Assembly (NCBI RefSeq): GCF_014243395.1
Contig: NZ_JACLCP010000001.1
Span: forward strand, 62,001 to 126,000
DNA from: Winogradskyella flava
GTDB taxonomy: Bacteria; Bacteroidota; Bacteroidia; Flavobacteriales; Flavobacteriaceae
DNA: 64,000 nucleotides
Reading direction: 5' to 3'
Positions within the stretch are counted from its first letter, which is position 1. The number at the start of each line of letters is the position of its first letter. Of the stretch, positions 8,750 to 17,506 are shown one piece after another. The notes beneath the pieces were generated by a model. It made no database searches. It was not told where the DNA came from and worked only from the letters and a program-made list of their open reading frames with translations. Both the position numbers and the translations under genes were made by a program.

Positions 8750-10036
8750 TTAATAATGGCACTTACCACATTCTAATCCACCCATTTGTGCCGCAGTTAA
8801 CTGATCCACACCATACTTCTTAGACAACTCTTCATGGATTTTGGTGTAGTAACCATTATCTTTCACCTTAACATTAGTCTCTCTATGGCAGTTAATACAC
8901 CAGCCCATGGTCAATGGCGCATGCTGATACATGATTTCCATCTCCTCTACAGGACCATGACATGTTTGGCATTCAATACCAGCAACGGAAACATGTTGCG
9001 AGTGATTAAAATAGGCGAAGTCTGGTAAATTATGGATACGAATCCACTTAACAGGTTTTGAATCACCAGTATACTTCTGTCCATCCCATCCAACAGCCTT
9101 ATAGAGCTCCTGAATCTCAGCATCATAATCAACGCCGTAATTAGTCTTTCCTTCCGCTAATGTCTCAGCTGAGACATTTGAAATTGATTTGTGACAGTTC
9201 ATACAAACATTCAATGATGGAATACCAGAATGCTTACTTACTCTAGCCGAAGAGTGACAATATTTACAATCGATGCCATTATCACCTGCATGTATTCTGT
9301 GTGAATAGTGTATTGGCTGAACTGGTTCATAACCTTGATTCACGCCCACTTGCATAAAATAACCATACACAAAATAACCACTTGCTAATAAAAAGAAAAT
9401 AGCTGTAACCAATACTAAGAATTGGTTTTCTGCAAAGGCTCTCCAAATTGGTTTACCCTTAGACTCTGCTACCGCTTCAATACCTTTAGCCTCAGCAAAG
9501 CGATTTAAAGTACGCTTAACTAAAACTAAAGCCATAGCCAAAAGACCGAATAAAACGGCTAATGCCCCTAGAATTAAGTTATTTGAAACACCTCCTTGAT
9601 CTCCCCCACCATTAATTGGACCATTATCCACAACAACAGGCTCTGGTTTTGGCTGCGCTGTATACGCTAAAATGTTAGTAATATCTTGATCACTCAACTG
9701 CGGAAACGCATTCATTGCAGTTTGGTTCCACTCGTTGTAAATTTTATTAGCATAAGCATCTCCTGCCTTGATAAGTGCATTGCTATTTCTAATCCATGCA
9801 TTAATCCACTCTCTATCCAATCCCTCTTCAGCAAGTCGTGCTTCAACGTTACGAAGCATAGGACCAGTCATGTCTTTATCTAATTTGTGACATGCTGCAC
9901 AATTGGCATTAAATAAGGATTTTCCGTTTACTGGATCGCCATCTTGAGCGTTAAGTGAGGTTGAAAACGTGAGTAATAAAATAAAACCTAGACTGAGTAT
10001 CTTTGAGGTTAAATTACGGTAGATCACCTGTTTCAT
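8750..10036 (-). CDS. actA: Alternative Complex III subunit ActA (multiheme cytochrome c)
   Basis: Multiheme cytochrome c that carries electrons within ACIII toward the oxidase. I start it at ATG 10036 (MKQVIYRNLTSKILSLGFIL, a signal peptide ending SLNAQ), giving 428 residues. The frame is open to 10117, but that would place the start right beside the -7 promoter box at 10119-10126. There are six CXXCH motifs: CAACH in an N-terminal monoheme domain, then CKYCH, CMNCH, CQTCH, CINCH and CGKCH in the C-terminal multiheme domain. A hydrophobic segment, LILGALAVLFGLLAMALVLV, and a second helix before the multiheme part anchor it. First gene of the operon. Confidence 0.94.
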   Translation of the reverse strand: MKQVIYRNLTSKILSLGFILLLTFSTSLNAQDGDPVNGKSLFNANCAACHKLDKDMTGPMLRNVEARLAEEGLDREWINAWIRNSNALIKAGDAYANKIYNEWNQTAMNAFPQLSDQDITNILAYTAQPKPEPVVVDNGPINGGGDQGGVSNNLILGALAVLFGLLAMALVLVKRTLNRFAEAKGIEAVAESKGKPIWRAFAENQFLVLVTAIFFLLASGYFVYGYFMQVGVNQGYEPVQPIHYSHRIHAGDNGIDCKYCHSSARVSKHSGIPSLNVCMNCHKSISNVSAETLAEGKTNYGVDYDAEIQELYKAVGWDGQKYTGDSKPVKWIRIHNLPDFAYFNHSQHVSVAGIECQTCHGPVEEMEIMYQHAPLTMGWCINCHRETNVKVKDNGYYTKIHEELSKKYGVDQLTAAQMGGLECGKCHY

Positions 10037-10118
10037 ATTCTTAGTTGAATTATCTTCTAAACTTTGGTACGATTTTTTCAGATAAATATGACAAAAGTCA
10101 TGTTTCCAAAAACTCATG

Positions 10119-10126
10119 CAAAAGTA
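10119..10126 (-). promoter_or_regulatory. -7 promoter box of the act-cox operon
   Basis: Reading the minus strand, TACTTTTG fits the Bacteroidota -7 consensus TAnnTTTG. It lies about 83 bases before the chosen actA start. No convincing TTTG -33 element is visible 17-23 bases further upstream, so the assignment rests on the -7 box alone. Confidence 0.5.
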
Positions 10127-10286
10127 AGATATAAAGTCGATTTTAGAAATCTTAGAGAACTGTTAATATATAATTTATACCAATTCTAAATAATATTTTT
10201 TAAGCGTTTTGTAGCGCAAGATTTTAATTTTTTAATTTTGTCACATCCAACGTATTAATCTTAATATAATTAGAGATAAAATAATT

Positions 10287-10321
10287 TTTGACAACTCGTT
10301 TCGTTGAATATAATACCTTTG
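10287..10321 (+). promoter_or_regulatory. Promoter of the SPOR-domain gene
   Basis: TTTG at 10287-10290 and TACCTTTG at 10314-10321 are separated by 23 bases, matching the Flavobacteriia promoter pattern TTTG-N17-23-TAnnTTTG. The -7 box ends 17 bases before the ATG at 10339. The rest of 10127-10286 is AT-rich and holds nothing else I can recognise. Confidence 0.7.
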
Positions 10322-10338
10322 CATTTAAACATTAAATT

Positions 10339-10725
10339 ATGAGTCTAAAAATCAAATATATAAGCGCATCTATAGTGGCACTATTTCTATCGTTTTCACT
10401 GTTTGCCCAACAAGGCGAGGTCAATGTAGAGCAAGATAGTGATATCGATAGACTCCTTGAATACAAAAAAGACATAAAGAAAACAACCAAGGTATACCGT
10501 ATACAAGTCTATCAAAGTGTTGATCCTGACAAAGCGCAACGCGAGAAATCCAATTTCTTGAATGCTTATAGTCAATGGCCGGTTGAAACCGTTTGGAACA
10601 CGCCTAATTATAAAGTTTGGGTAGGAAATTTTGCTACACGATTAGAAGCTGATAGAGCTTTAGCTAAGATTAAAAAGAACTACATGAATGCGATTATCTT
10701 TCAACCCAAGTCGGACAAAAGATAA
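10339..10725 (+). CDS. SPOR-domain secreted protein
   Basis: A 128-residue protein with a signal peptide (MSLKIKYISASIVALFLSFS, cleavage after LFAQ). The C-terminal half (about residues 48-125) reads as a SPOR fold: YRIQVYQSVDPDKAQREK, YKVWVGNFATRLEADRALAK, ending in a short beta strand. SPOR domains bind denuded peptidoglycan glycan strands, so a periplasmic envelope role is likely. Its stop lies four bases from the stop of the convergent fucosyltransferase-like gene. In my recollection of Flavobacteriaceae genomes, a SPOR gene commonly sits next to infB, which makes the intervening gene the unusual element here. Confidence 0.85.
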   Translation: MSLKIKYISASIVALFLSFSLFAQQGEVNVEQDSDIDRLLEYKKDIKKTTKVYRIQVYQSVDPDKAQREKSNFLNAYSQWPVETVWNTPNYKVWVGNFATRLEADRALAKIKKNYMNAIIFQPKSDKR

Positions 10726-10729
10726 GCCG

Positions 10730-11728
10730 CTAAACTAACTTTAACTTTCTTTTTATTGCCATGATTAATCTTGGCAATAATGGTGTTCGTTTTACGAAAG
10801 ACTTTCTATTAATCTTGGTCTTATCCTCATAACTACATTTCACTAATTGCATAGGAACTTTCTTAAAACTATTGTTGGAGCCATGCATGCTATAATTACA
10901 GATTGAATAATTTTTATTAGACTTATCTTTGATATAATAAAACGGTGAAGAATCATTGAATGTTCTTACGGAAATATCACAGTTATCAATCACGTACATT
11001 TCTATTGCAAACAACAAATAATTGTCAATTATATCTCCCAAAACATCTGGAAAATCACTACTAGAAAAAAACTTCCTATTAGTTATTTTATAATCTGTAT
11101 CGTTAGTGGCATAATACACCGAGCTATAACTAAACTTGTTAAGTTTATTTAAAAAAGTCTCACCATTCATACTGTCATTTAACTTCCGGTTTAAGCGGTC
11201 ACCTCTTCTTAAGTGCAGACCGATAGTTGGTTTTTCTAATCGACTTAAAATTTCATTGCCAAGTTTTTCAATTTCTCGCGTTGGTGTGACTTCTGGTATT
11301 ACAAATTTAACCCCTACACCATGGTACAATTTTGCCAAAGGAAATACATCATAGAGCTTTAAACGCCAATAGTTGTCGTCTTTGAGATGTCTTTGTACCA
11401 ATATTTGGTCCGTGCTATAATCAAATTTAGCTTCGTCAATATTAAGAATAGATTCTGACTTAAGGTTATATTGAATCACTGAAAAATCTTCTTCCAAGAT
11501 ATAGTCTACATTGAGTCTGTCTATTTCAAAATAGTCTCCAATGAGGTAGCTTTCTAAGTCTTTCCCGTTATTATGATGCGAACCTAACCTAAATTTTGGC
11601 ACGACAGCAATTCTACCACTTAATTTTGCCTCTGCTAAGAGAATCATAAGACACGAACGCCTATCTAATAGGCCTTCGCCATATTTTTTAACTGGCTTGT
11701 AGTGTAGGTATTTTTTTACTGTTTCCAT
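10730..11728 (-). CDS. Fucosyltransferase-like glycosyltransferase (HxRRGD motif)
   Basis: A soluble protein of 332 residues if started at ATG 11728 (METVKKYLHYKPVKKYGEGL). The frame is open to 11779, but the extra residues (FMVAFLF and neighbours) are encoded by the infB terminator hairpin, so I favour the later start. The segment GLHLRRGDRLNRKLN matches the H-x-R-R-G-D nucleotide-sugar motif of the O-fucosyltransferase/alpha-1,6-fucosyltransferase superfamily, and VYYATND a little later fits the same fold. No signal peptide or membrane helix is seen; the C-terminus is basic. It stands alone, with no other surface-polysaccharide genes nearby. Donor and acceptor are unknown. Confidence 0.6.
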   Translation of the reverse strand: METVKKYLHYKPVKKYGEGLLDRRSCLMILLAEAKLSGRIAVVPKFRLGSHHNNGKDLESYLIGDYFEIDRLNVDYILEEDFSVIQYNLKSESILNIDEAKFDYSTDQILVQRHLKDDNYWRLKLYDVFPLAKLYHGVGVKFVIPEVTPTREIEKLGNEILSRLEKPTIGLHLRRGDRLNRKLNDSMNGETFLNKLNKFSYSSVYYATNDTDYKITNRKFFSSSDFPDVLGDIIDNYLLFAIEMYVIDNCDISVRTFNDSSPFYYIKDKSNKNYSICNYSMHGSNNSFKKVPMQLVKCSYEDKTKINRKSFVKRTPLLPRLIMAIKRKLKLV

Positions 11729-11741
11729 TGAATTTTGAAAC

Positions 11742-11766
11742 AAAAAAGCGACCATAAAGTCGCTTT
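11742..11766 (-). terminator. Terminator of the rimP-nusA-infB operon
   Basis: On the minus strand AAAGCGAC-TTTATG-GTCGCTTT forms a perfect 8-bp stem (11745-11752 with 11759-11766), followed by six T. It begins 22 bases after the infB stop and ends about 14 bases before the chosen start of the fucosyltransferase-like gene, so that gene is reached only by readthrough or from an internal promoter. Confidence 0.88.
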
Positions 11767-11787
11767 CATTATCATTCAATATCTGAA

Positions 11788-14469
11788 TTATTTCAATTTC
11801 TTTTTAACCTCAACCTCTTGGAATGCTTCTATAATATCTCCAATAATAATATCATTGAAACCTTTTATTTGCATACCACAATCGTAGCCTTTGGCAACTT
11901 CCTTAACATCATCCTTAAATCGCTTTAAAGCGGCTAGTTCACCAGTATGCACAACAACACCATCTCTAATTAAACGAATTCCTGAATTTCTATAAATCTT
12001 ACCGTTAGTCACCATACAACCTGCGATGGTTCCTATTTTAGAAATTTTAAAGGTTTCCCTAATCTCGGCAGTACCAGTAACTTCCTCCTTAACCTCTGGA
12101 GATAGCATACCTTCCATAGCGTCTTTAAGATCGTTAATGGCTGCATAGATAATTGAGTATGTTCTAATATCAATTTCTTCCTTATCGGCTATCATCCTTG
12201 CATTTCCAACTGGTCGCACGTTAAATCCGACAATAATTGCATCGGAAGCTGTAGCCAATAGCACATCACTTTCAGTAATGGCACCAACACCTTTATGGAT
12301 AATATTAACCTGTATTTCTTCAGTCGATAATTTTTGGAATGAATCAGTCAATGCTTCAACAGAACCATCCACATCACCTTTAAGGATAATATTCAATTCT
12401 TGGAAATCACCTAAAGCGATACGTCTTCCAATCTCGTCAAGTGTAATATGACGTTGTGTTCTCACCGACTGCTCACGTTGTAATTGAGTACGTTTGGTGG
12501 CAATTTGTTTCGCTTCACGCTCATCTTCGAAGACATTAAATTTATCACCAGCTTGTGGTGCTCCATCTAAACCTAGTATAGATACTGGAGTCGCAGGACC
12601 CGCTGCTTCGACATCATTACCACGCTCATCTTGCATGGCTTTTACCTTACCACTATTCTTTCCTGCTAATACATAATCACCAACTCTTAAAGTACCAGCC
12701 TGTACTAATATCGTAGAAACATAACCTCTACCTTTGTCTAGGTAAGCTTCTACTACAGTACCGATTGCCGGTTTATTAGGGTTTGCTTTTAGCTCTAACA
12801 ATTCGGCTTCAAGTAATACTTTTTCTAGTAATTCTTTAACACCAGTTCCCATTTTAGCAGAAATGTCATGAGATTGAATTTTCCCTCCCCAATCTTCTAC
12901 TAAAAGATTCATGGCTGCTAATTGTTCCTTTACCTTTTCTGGGTTAGCATCGGGTTTATCAATTTTGTTTATTGCAAAAACTATAGGAACACCAGCGGCT
13001 TGCGCATGAGAAATGGCCTCCTTTGTTTGTGGCATTATAGCATCATCTGCTGCCACAACAATAATAGCAATATCCGTGACTTGTGCACCACGGGCACGCA
13101 TCGCCGTAAAGGCTTCGTGACCAGGTGTATCTAAGAATGCTATTTTTTGCCCATCCTGTAGTTCTACACCGTAAGCACCAATATGCTGTGTGATTCCTCC
13201 AGATTCTCCTGCAATTACATTCTCTTCACGAATGTAATCCAATAAAGATGTTTTACCGTGGTCAACGTGACCCATTACCGTTACAATTGGAGCTCTAGGT
13301 TTTAAATCCTTAGGATCATCTTGAGCTTCTTCAATAGATTCTTCAATATCTGCAGTAATAAACTCTACATCGTAGCCAAACTCCTCGGCTACAATAGTTA
13401 AAGTTTCGGCATCTAGTCTTTGGTTCATGGTCACCATCATACCTAAAGACATACATGCAGAAATTACTTCCGTAACACCAACATCCATCATAGTTGCAAT
13501 TTCACTTACCGTTACAAATTCTGTAACCTTAAGTGTTTTACTTTCTGCTGCTGCTATTTCCTGATCAATTTCTGTCTGTTGACGGTGTTGATCTCTCTTT
13601 TCTCTTCTGTATTTTGCACCTTTTCCTTTACTCGACTTTCCTTGTAGTTTCTCTAAAGTCTCACGAATTTGCTTCTGCACTTCTTCTTCGCTAGGCTCTT
13701 CCTTAACCACTTTAGGTCTAGTATTTCCTCTTCCTTTTTGCCCTCCTCTTCTATTATCGAAATTTGGTTTACCCGAATCGGCACCGCCTTTGCTGATGCG
13801 ACGTCTTTTGCGTTTATTACCAGCGTCTTTGGAGTCTGCTGGTTTTTCTTCTTTCTTCTTTTTAGGTTTATTAAATTGGGTAAGGTCTATTTTCTTTCCT
13901 GTAGTCGTTGGACCTGAAAGTTTTTTATATTGTGTCTTTAATGTTTCCTCAACGGGTTCTGCAGGTACTTCTTCTTTTTCCTGTTTCTTCTTTGTAGGCT
14001 CTGGTTTATCAGTCTTTTTCTTATGTTTTTCTTCTTTCTTTTCAGGCTTTTCAGCTTTTACAGTTACCTTTTCTTTGGGCTTCTCTTCTGCTTCTTTTTT
14101 CTCTTCCTTAGCCTTTGGTTTTTTATCTAAATCGATTTTACCGATTTGCTTAGGACCACTTAAATCTGCCTTGGCCTTTACTACAGTTTCCTTTGAGGCT
14201 TCTACCTTTTCTTTTTCTTCTATTTCGCGTTCACGCTCCTCACGAAGTTTCTCTTTCTCCTTGAGTTTAGCTTCACTAACTTCTTGAGCTTTTTCACGCT
14301 TAGTTGCATCCGTCTGAAATTCATCAGAAAGCGTGTCGTAAACCTCTTGTGAAATTTTAGTATTAGGACTCTTCTCAATTTCGATACCTTTGGACTCTAA
14401 AAAGTCCACGGCACGATCCAATGAGATATTTAATTCCCTTAATACTTTATTTATTCTAATTTGAGCCAT
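11788..14469 (-). CDS. infB: Translation initiation factor IF-2
   Basis: GTPase that places initiator tRNA on the 30S subunit. The 893-residue protein has an N-terminal IF2N segment (residues 1-50), then about 300 residues of Lys/Glu-rich low-complexity sequence typical of Bacteroidota IF-2, then the G domain: GHVDHGKT at 400-407 (G1), DTPGHEAF (G3) and NKIDKPDAN (G4). Domains II-IV follow ([15 protein letters not shown] in the third). The low-complexity zone generates long antisense open frames that are not genes. Third gene of the rimP operon, 68 bases after nusA. Confidence 0.98.
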   Translation of the reverse strand: MAQIRINKVLRELNISLDRAVDFLESKGIEIEKSPNTKISQEVYDTLSDEFQTDATKREKAQEVSEAKLKEKEKLREEREREIEEKEKVEASKETVVKAKADLSGPKQIGKIDLDKKPKAKEEKKEAEEKPKEKVTVKAEKPEKKEEKHKKKTDKPEPTKKKQEKEEVPAEPVEETLKTQYKKLSGPTTTGKKIDLTQFNKPKKKKEEKPADSKDAGNKRKRRRISKGGADSGKPNFDNRRGGQKGRGNTRPKVVKEEPSEEEVQKQIRETLEKLQGKSSKGKGAKYRREKRDQHRQQTEIDQEIAAAESKTLKVTEFVTVSEIATMMDVGVTEVISACMSLGMMVTMNQRLDAETLTIVAEEFGYDVEFITADIEESIEEAQDDPKDLKPRAPIVTVMGHVDHGKTSLLDYIREENVIAGESGGITQHIGAYGVELQDGQKIAFLDTPGHEAFTAMRARGAQVTDIAIIVVAADDAIMPQTKEAISHAQAAGVPIVFAINKIDKPDANPEKVKEQLAAMNLLVEDWGGKIQSHDISAKMGTGVKELLEKVLLEAELLELKANPNKPAIGTVVEAYLDKGRGYVSTILVQAGTLRVGDYVLAGKNSGKVKAMQDERGNDVEAAGPATPVSILGLDGAPQAGDKFNVFEDEREAKQIATKRTQLQREQSVRTQRHITLDEIGRRIALGDFQELNIILKGDVDGSVEALTDSFQKLSTEEIQVNIIHKGVGAITESDVLLATASDAIIVGFNVRPVGNARMIADKEEIDIRTYSIIYAAINDLKDAMEGMLSPEVKEEVTGTAEIRETFKISKIGTIAGCMVTNGKIYRNSGIRLIRDGVVVHTGELAALKRFKDDVKEVAKGYDCGMQIKGFNDIIIGDIIEAFQEVEVKKKLK

Positions 14470-14502
14470 AAATCGCTGTAATATACTTAAATCTGTTTTA
14501 TC

Positions 14503-14535
14503 AATTTAACTTCATATGATTTTAAAAGTTAAATT
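14503..14535 (-). other. AU-rich hairpin between nusA and infB
   Basis: AATTTAACTT (14503-14512) and AAGTTAAATT (14526-14535) form a perfect 10-bp stem with a 13-base loop, lying between the nusA stop (14538) and the infB start (14469). It has a single G-C type pair and no T-tract, so it is not a normal terminator; it could be an mRNA-stability or processing element. Confidence 0.45.
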
Positions 14536-14537
14536 GT

Positions 14538-15770
14538 TTAGTCTTCAAACTCTTCCTTAAGAATTCGAATAACTTCTAATATTGTTTCCTCTTCAAGATC
14601 TGTTCGCTTCACTAAATCATCCACATCTTGTTCTAGAATGCTTTTTGCTGTATCTAAACCAGCTTTGCTGAATTCGTCTATAATCCAAGAATCGATTTCG
14701 TCAGAGAATTCCTTTAATTCTACATCCTCTTCTGCACCTTCCCTAAATACATCTATCTCATAACCTGTTAATTGACCAGCTAAACGAATATTGTGACCAC
14801 CTCTACCAATAGCTTTAGATACTTCTTCTGGTTTTAGCAATACCTCAGCTCTCATATTTTCTTCATCAAGCTTTAATGAAGTGACACGTGCTGGACTTAA
14901 TGCTCTAGTTACAAAAAGCTGAATATTATTGGTATAGTTGATAACGTCAATATTTTCGTTTCCTAATTCACGAACAATCCCGTGGATTCTAGATCCTTTC
15001 ATACCAACACAAGCTCCAACTGGATCAATTCTATCATCATAAGAATCCACAGCCACTTTTGCTTTCTCACCAGGAATACGTACTACTTTCTTCACCGTGA
15101 TTAAACCATCGAATACCTCAGGAATCTCCTGTTCAAATAATTTCTCCAAAAACATAGGAGATGTTCTAGACATTATTATTGCTGGCTTACTGCCTTTTAA
15201 TTCGACACTCTCAATAATTCCTCTCACATTTTCTCCCTTTCTGAAGAAATCTGAAGGTATTTGCCTGTCCTTTGGAAGAATAATTTCATTACCATCGTCA
15301 TCTAACAAAATAATTGCCCTATGGCGAATGTGGTGTACTTCTGCAGTATAAATTTCTCCTTCTAACTCCTTAAATTGCTTGTAAATATTGGTGTTGTCAT
15401 GCTCATGAATTTTAGAAATCAAGTTTTGTCTCAATGCCAAAATAGAACGACGTCCTAAATCTATCAACTTCACTTCTTCTGCAACATCTTCACCAACTTC
15501 AAAATCAGGTTCTATTTTTTGTGCCTCAGATAATTCAATTTCTTGATTTGGCTCTTCAACTTCACCATCTGCCACAACTATTCTATTTCTCCAAATTTCT
15601 AAATCTCCTTTATCTGGATTTATAATAATATCAAAATTATCGTCATCACCATATTTTTTCTTTAAGGCATTACGCAATACATCTTCAAGAATTGCCATCA
15701 GCGTAACTCTATCTATTAATTTATCGTCCTTAAATTCTGAAAATGATTCAATTAACGCTACATTTTCCAT
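14538..15770 (-). CDS. nusA: Transcription elongation/termination factor NusA
   Basis: Binds RNA polymerase and nascent RNA and modulates pausing, termination and antitermination. The 410 residues contain the N-terminal polymerase-binding domain (1-120, MENVALIESFSEFKDDKLID), an S1 domain (about 135-200, EIYTAEVHHIRHRAIILLDD), and KH domains with GACVGMKGSRIHGIVRELG and KAIGRGGHNIRLAGQL. A short acidic C-terminal domain follows, not the duplicated repeats of the longer E. coli protein. It lies 12 bases after rimP. In E. coli the homologous operon is autoregulated by NusA, which is relevant to the leader hairpin at 16257-16283. Confidence 0.97.
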   Translation of the reverse strand: MENVALIESFSEFKDDKLIDRVTLMAILEDVLRNALKKKYGDDDNFDIIINPDKGDLEIWRNRIVVADGEVEEPNQEIELSEAQKIEPDFEVGEDVAEEVKLIDLGRRSILALRQNLISKIHEHDNTNIYKQFKELEGEIYTAEVHHIRHRAIILLDDDGNEIILPKDRQIPSDFFRKGENVRGIIESVELKGSKPAIIMSRTSPMFLEKLFEQEIPEVFDGLITVKKVVRIPGEKAKVAVDSYDDRIDPVGACVGMKGSRIHGIVRELGNENIDVINYTNNIQLFVTRALSPARVTSLKLDEENMRAEVLLKPEEVSKAIGRGGHNIRLAGQLTGYEIDVFREGAEEDVELKEFSDEIDSWIIDEFSKAGLDTAKSILEQDVDDLVKRTDLEEETILEVIRILKEEFED

Positions 15771-15782
15771 AATTGATATGAA

Positions 15783-16247
15783 TTAAAATTTTATCTTAAC
15801 TTTTGCTTCTTTAATATCGTTAAAGGCAACATTTGCCTCCTTTGTAACCGTTACTTTTCCTTTGCCTACTGGTTTAGGTTCTCTGGCTTTCCATCTTAGA
15901 ATTACACCTTCATCATTGGCCTCTATCAGCTCGCCTTCAAAACTTTGTCCGTCAGTAGTCTTTACCTCTAAACTTCTACCTACATGTTTTGTGTATTGTC
16001 TTGGTAAGATCAAAGGGGTTGTAGCACCAGAGGATAATACTTCTAGAGAAAAGTCGTGCTCATCTCTATCTAGATTATGCTCAATAGCTCTACTTATGAA
16101 CATACAGTCCTCTACTAAAACGCCATTATCACCATCAATTACTACTTTGACAGCATTATTTTCTGACAAACTAAAATCTATTAAGAATAAATCTTGTCTT
16201 TCCTCTAATGCATTTTGTAGTAAATCCTCTACCTTTTTCCTGAACAT
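15783..16247 (-). CDS. rimP: Ribosome maturation factor RimP
   Basis: Needed for 30S subunit maturation. The 154-residue length is normal. Family features include the N-terminal alpha/beta domain (VVIDGDNGVLVEDCMFISRA, FSLEVLSSGATTPLI) and a C-terminal SH3-like barrel (GRSLEVKTTDGQSFEGEL). The start ATG at 16247 is only 9 bases after a T-tract hairpin in its leader. It is the first gene of rimP-nusA-infB. Confidence 0.95.
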   Translation of the reverse strand: MFRKKVEDLLQNALEERQDLFLIDFSLSENNAVKVVIDGDNGVLVEDCMFISRAIEHNLDRDEHDFSLEVLSSGATTPLILPRQYTKHVGRSLEVKTTDGQSFEGELIEANDEGVILRWKAREPKPVGKGKVTVTKEANVAFNDIKEAKVKIKF

Positions 16248-16256
16248 TTTTCAATA

Positions 16257-16283
16257 TAAAAAGAGAGGACTTTTCGTCCTCTC
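16257..16283 (-). terminator. Terminator-like hairpin in the rimP leader (candidate attenuator)
   Basis: On the minus strand GAGAGGAC-GAAAA-GTCCTCTC makes a perfect 8-bp stem (16276-16283 with 16263-16270), followed by TTTTTA and then, 9 bases on, the rimP ATG. No minus-strand gene lies upstream that it could terminate: the neighbour is divergent. It therefore sits inside the leader between promoter 16311-16342 and rimP. Confidence 0.75.
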
Positions 16284-16310
16284 GCCTTTTCGTTTCCGTA
16301 AACAACGGTG

Positions 16311-16342
16311 CAAATATACAATATTTATATTAATTTTTCAAA
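16311..16342 (-). promoter_or_regulatory. Promoter of rimP-nusA-infB
   Basis: On the minus strand TTTG (16339-16342) and TATATTTG (16311-16318) are 20 bases apart, a full match to the Flavobacteriia consensus. Transcription should begin near 16303, giving a leader of about 55 bases that contains the hairpin at 16257-16283. Confidence 0.8.
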
Positions 16343-16401
16343 GCTCATTTAAGTGGATTTATTTTCCTAAATTTATAAGACTAACACAAATCAACAACAC
16401 A

Positions 16402-17226
16402 ATGAATAAAATTTTAGTCCCTACCGATTTCTCGGAGCAAGCAGAAAATGCGTTGAGGGTAGCAGCGATGCTGGCCAAAAAGCACAATGCCGAGATTTAC
16501 TTATTGCATATGATGGAAATACCTATGCAGCAAATAGATCCTGGAGCCGTGCAGAGCGACATCCCAGAGACCCTATTCTTTATGAAATTGGCACACAAAA
16601 AGTTTGAAGATTTGATGGAGCGTGATTTTTTAGAGGGTATCACGGTATACGAAACTGTGAAAGCTGATATTACATTTAATGAAATTAAAGAATCCTGCAA
16701 AGAATTTGATATTGACCTTATAGTTATGGGATCTCATGGTGCTTCAGGACTTAAGGAAATGTTTATTGGGTCTAATGCCGAAAAAGTTGTCAGAACTTCT
16801 GATGTCCCTGTGTTAGTTATAAAAAATTATCATGCTAGTTTTAACATTAAGGATTTTGTGTTTGCATCTGACTTTAAAAACGACAATAAAAAAACATATG
16901 AGCAGGCCATTGCATTTGCTAAAATATTTGATGCTAAAATTCACTTGCTATTGGTTAATACGGCCAATAATTTTTTAACAACCTACGAATCAAGAGTGAG
17001 AATCAATGATTTTATCTCAGGACAGACGTTTGAAAATTACACTACCAATGTGCATAATGATGTTAGCGTAGAACAAGGGATATTGAACTTTTCTGCAGAA
17101 ATCGATGCCGATCTTATTGGTATCAGCACTCACGGCAGGCAAGGTATTGCTCACTTCTTTAACAGTAGTATAAGTGAGGATTTGGTTAACCATGCTAAAC
17201 GACCTGTGATTACGTTTAAAATCTAA
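16402..17226 (+). CDS. Universal stress protein, tandem UspA domains
   Basis: A cytoplasmic stress protein of 274 residues made of two UspA domains. The first (residues 1-140, MNKILVPTDFSEQAENALRV) has the ATP-binding signature GSHGASGLKEMFIGSNAEKV. The second has a looser form, STHGRQGIAHFFNSSISEDL, so ATP binding there is less sure. The start is ATG 16402; an upstream extension of the same frame to 15862 crosses rimP and its promoter region and is not coding. It is monocistronic, divergent from rimP, and followed by the shared terminator at 17245-17279. Confidence 0.92.
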   Translation: MNKILVPTDFSEQAENALRVAAMLAKKHNAEIYLLHMMEIPMQQIDPGAVQSDIPETLFFMKLAHKKFEDLMERDFLEGITVYETVKADITFNEIKESCKEFDIDLIVMGSHGASGLKEMFIGSNAEKVVRTSDVPVLVIKNYHASFNIKDFVFASDFKNDNKKTYEQAIAFAKIFDAKIHLLLVNTANNFLTTYESRVRINDFISGQTFENYTTNVHNDVSVEQGILNFSAEIDADLIGISTHGRQGIAHFFNSSISEDLVNHAKRPVITFKI

Positions 17227-17244
17227 CTTTGAATTATTTTGAAA

Positions 17245-17279
17245 TAAAAAATCCTAATCGAATTCGATTAGGATTTTTT
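17245..17279. terminator. Bidirectional terminator between uspA and tRNA-Gln
   Basis: AATCCTAATCG-AATT-CGATTAGGATT is a near-perfect palindrome (about 17249-17276) with a T-run on the plus side and an A-run on the other. It can end both the stress-protein transcript and the convergent tRNA-Gln transcript. Confidence 0.88.
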
Positions 17280-17280
17280 G

Positions 17281-17353
17281 TTGGCCTACTAGGGCTCGAA
17301 CCTAGACTCTTCTGGACCAAAACCAGACGTGTTGCCAGTTACACCATAGGCCA
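17281..17353 (-). tRNA. tRNA-Gln (anticodon TTG)
   Basis: The minus strand folds as a 73-base cloverleaf: acceptor TGGCCTA/TAGGCCA, anticodon arm TCTGG-TTTTGGT-CCAGA with anticodon TTG, and T arm CTAGG-TTCGAGC-CCTAG. The U1-A72 first pair is typical of bacterial tRNA-Gln. The 3' CCA is not encoded (the sequence reads A-CAA after the stem). It has its own promoter and the bidirectional terminator. Confidence 0.95.
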
Positions 17354-17372
17354 ATCTCTCAAATTGAGGGTG

Positions 17373-17403
17373 CAAATTTAAAACAAAGTTTGTCTTGGGC
17401 AAA
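17373..17403 (-). promoter_or_regulatory. Promoter of tRNA-Gln
   Basis: On the minus strand TTTG (17400-17403) and TAAATTTG (17373-17380) are 19 bases apart, matching the Flavobacteriia consensus. The -7 box is 19 bases before the mature tRNA 5' end. Confidence 0.72.
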
Positions 17404-17506
17404 AAAAATGAAGAAAAATAATTGAAATTACTTAACGTTAACTTAAAAACTTAGGCATTACTATAATAATTAGTAAATTCGCCAGCATCAATAACTACCA
17501 TTTTGA

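Noticed and set aside
13669..14287. Open frames on the plus strand opposite infB
   Set aside because: They are Ser/Phe-rich mirror translations of the Lys/Glu-rich low-complexity part of IF-2.
16291..16308. Short inverted repeat CCGT-N5-ACGG upstream of the rimP hairpin as an antiterminator
   Set aside because: The stem is only four bases and does not compete clearly with the terminator stem.
15862..16401. Upstream extension of the universal stress protein frame
   Set aside because: It runs antisense through rimP and its leader; the conserved start MNKILVPTDF is at 16402.
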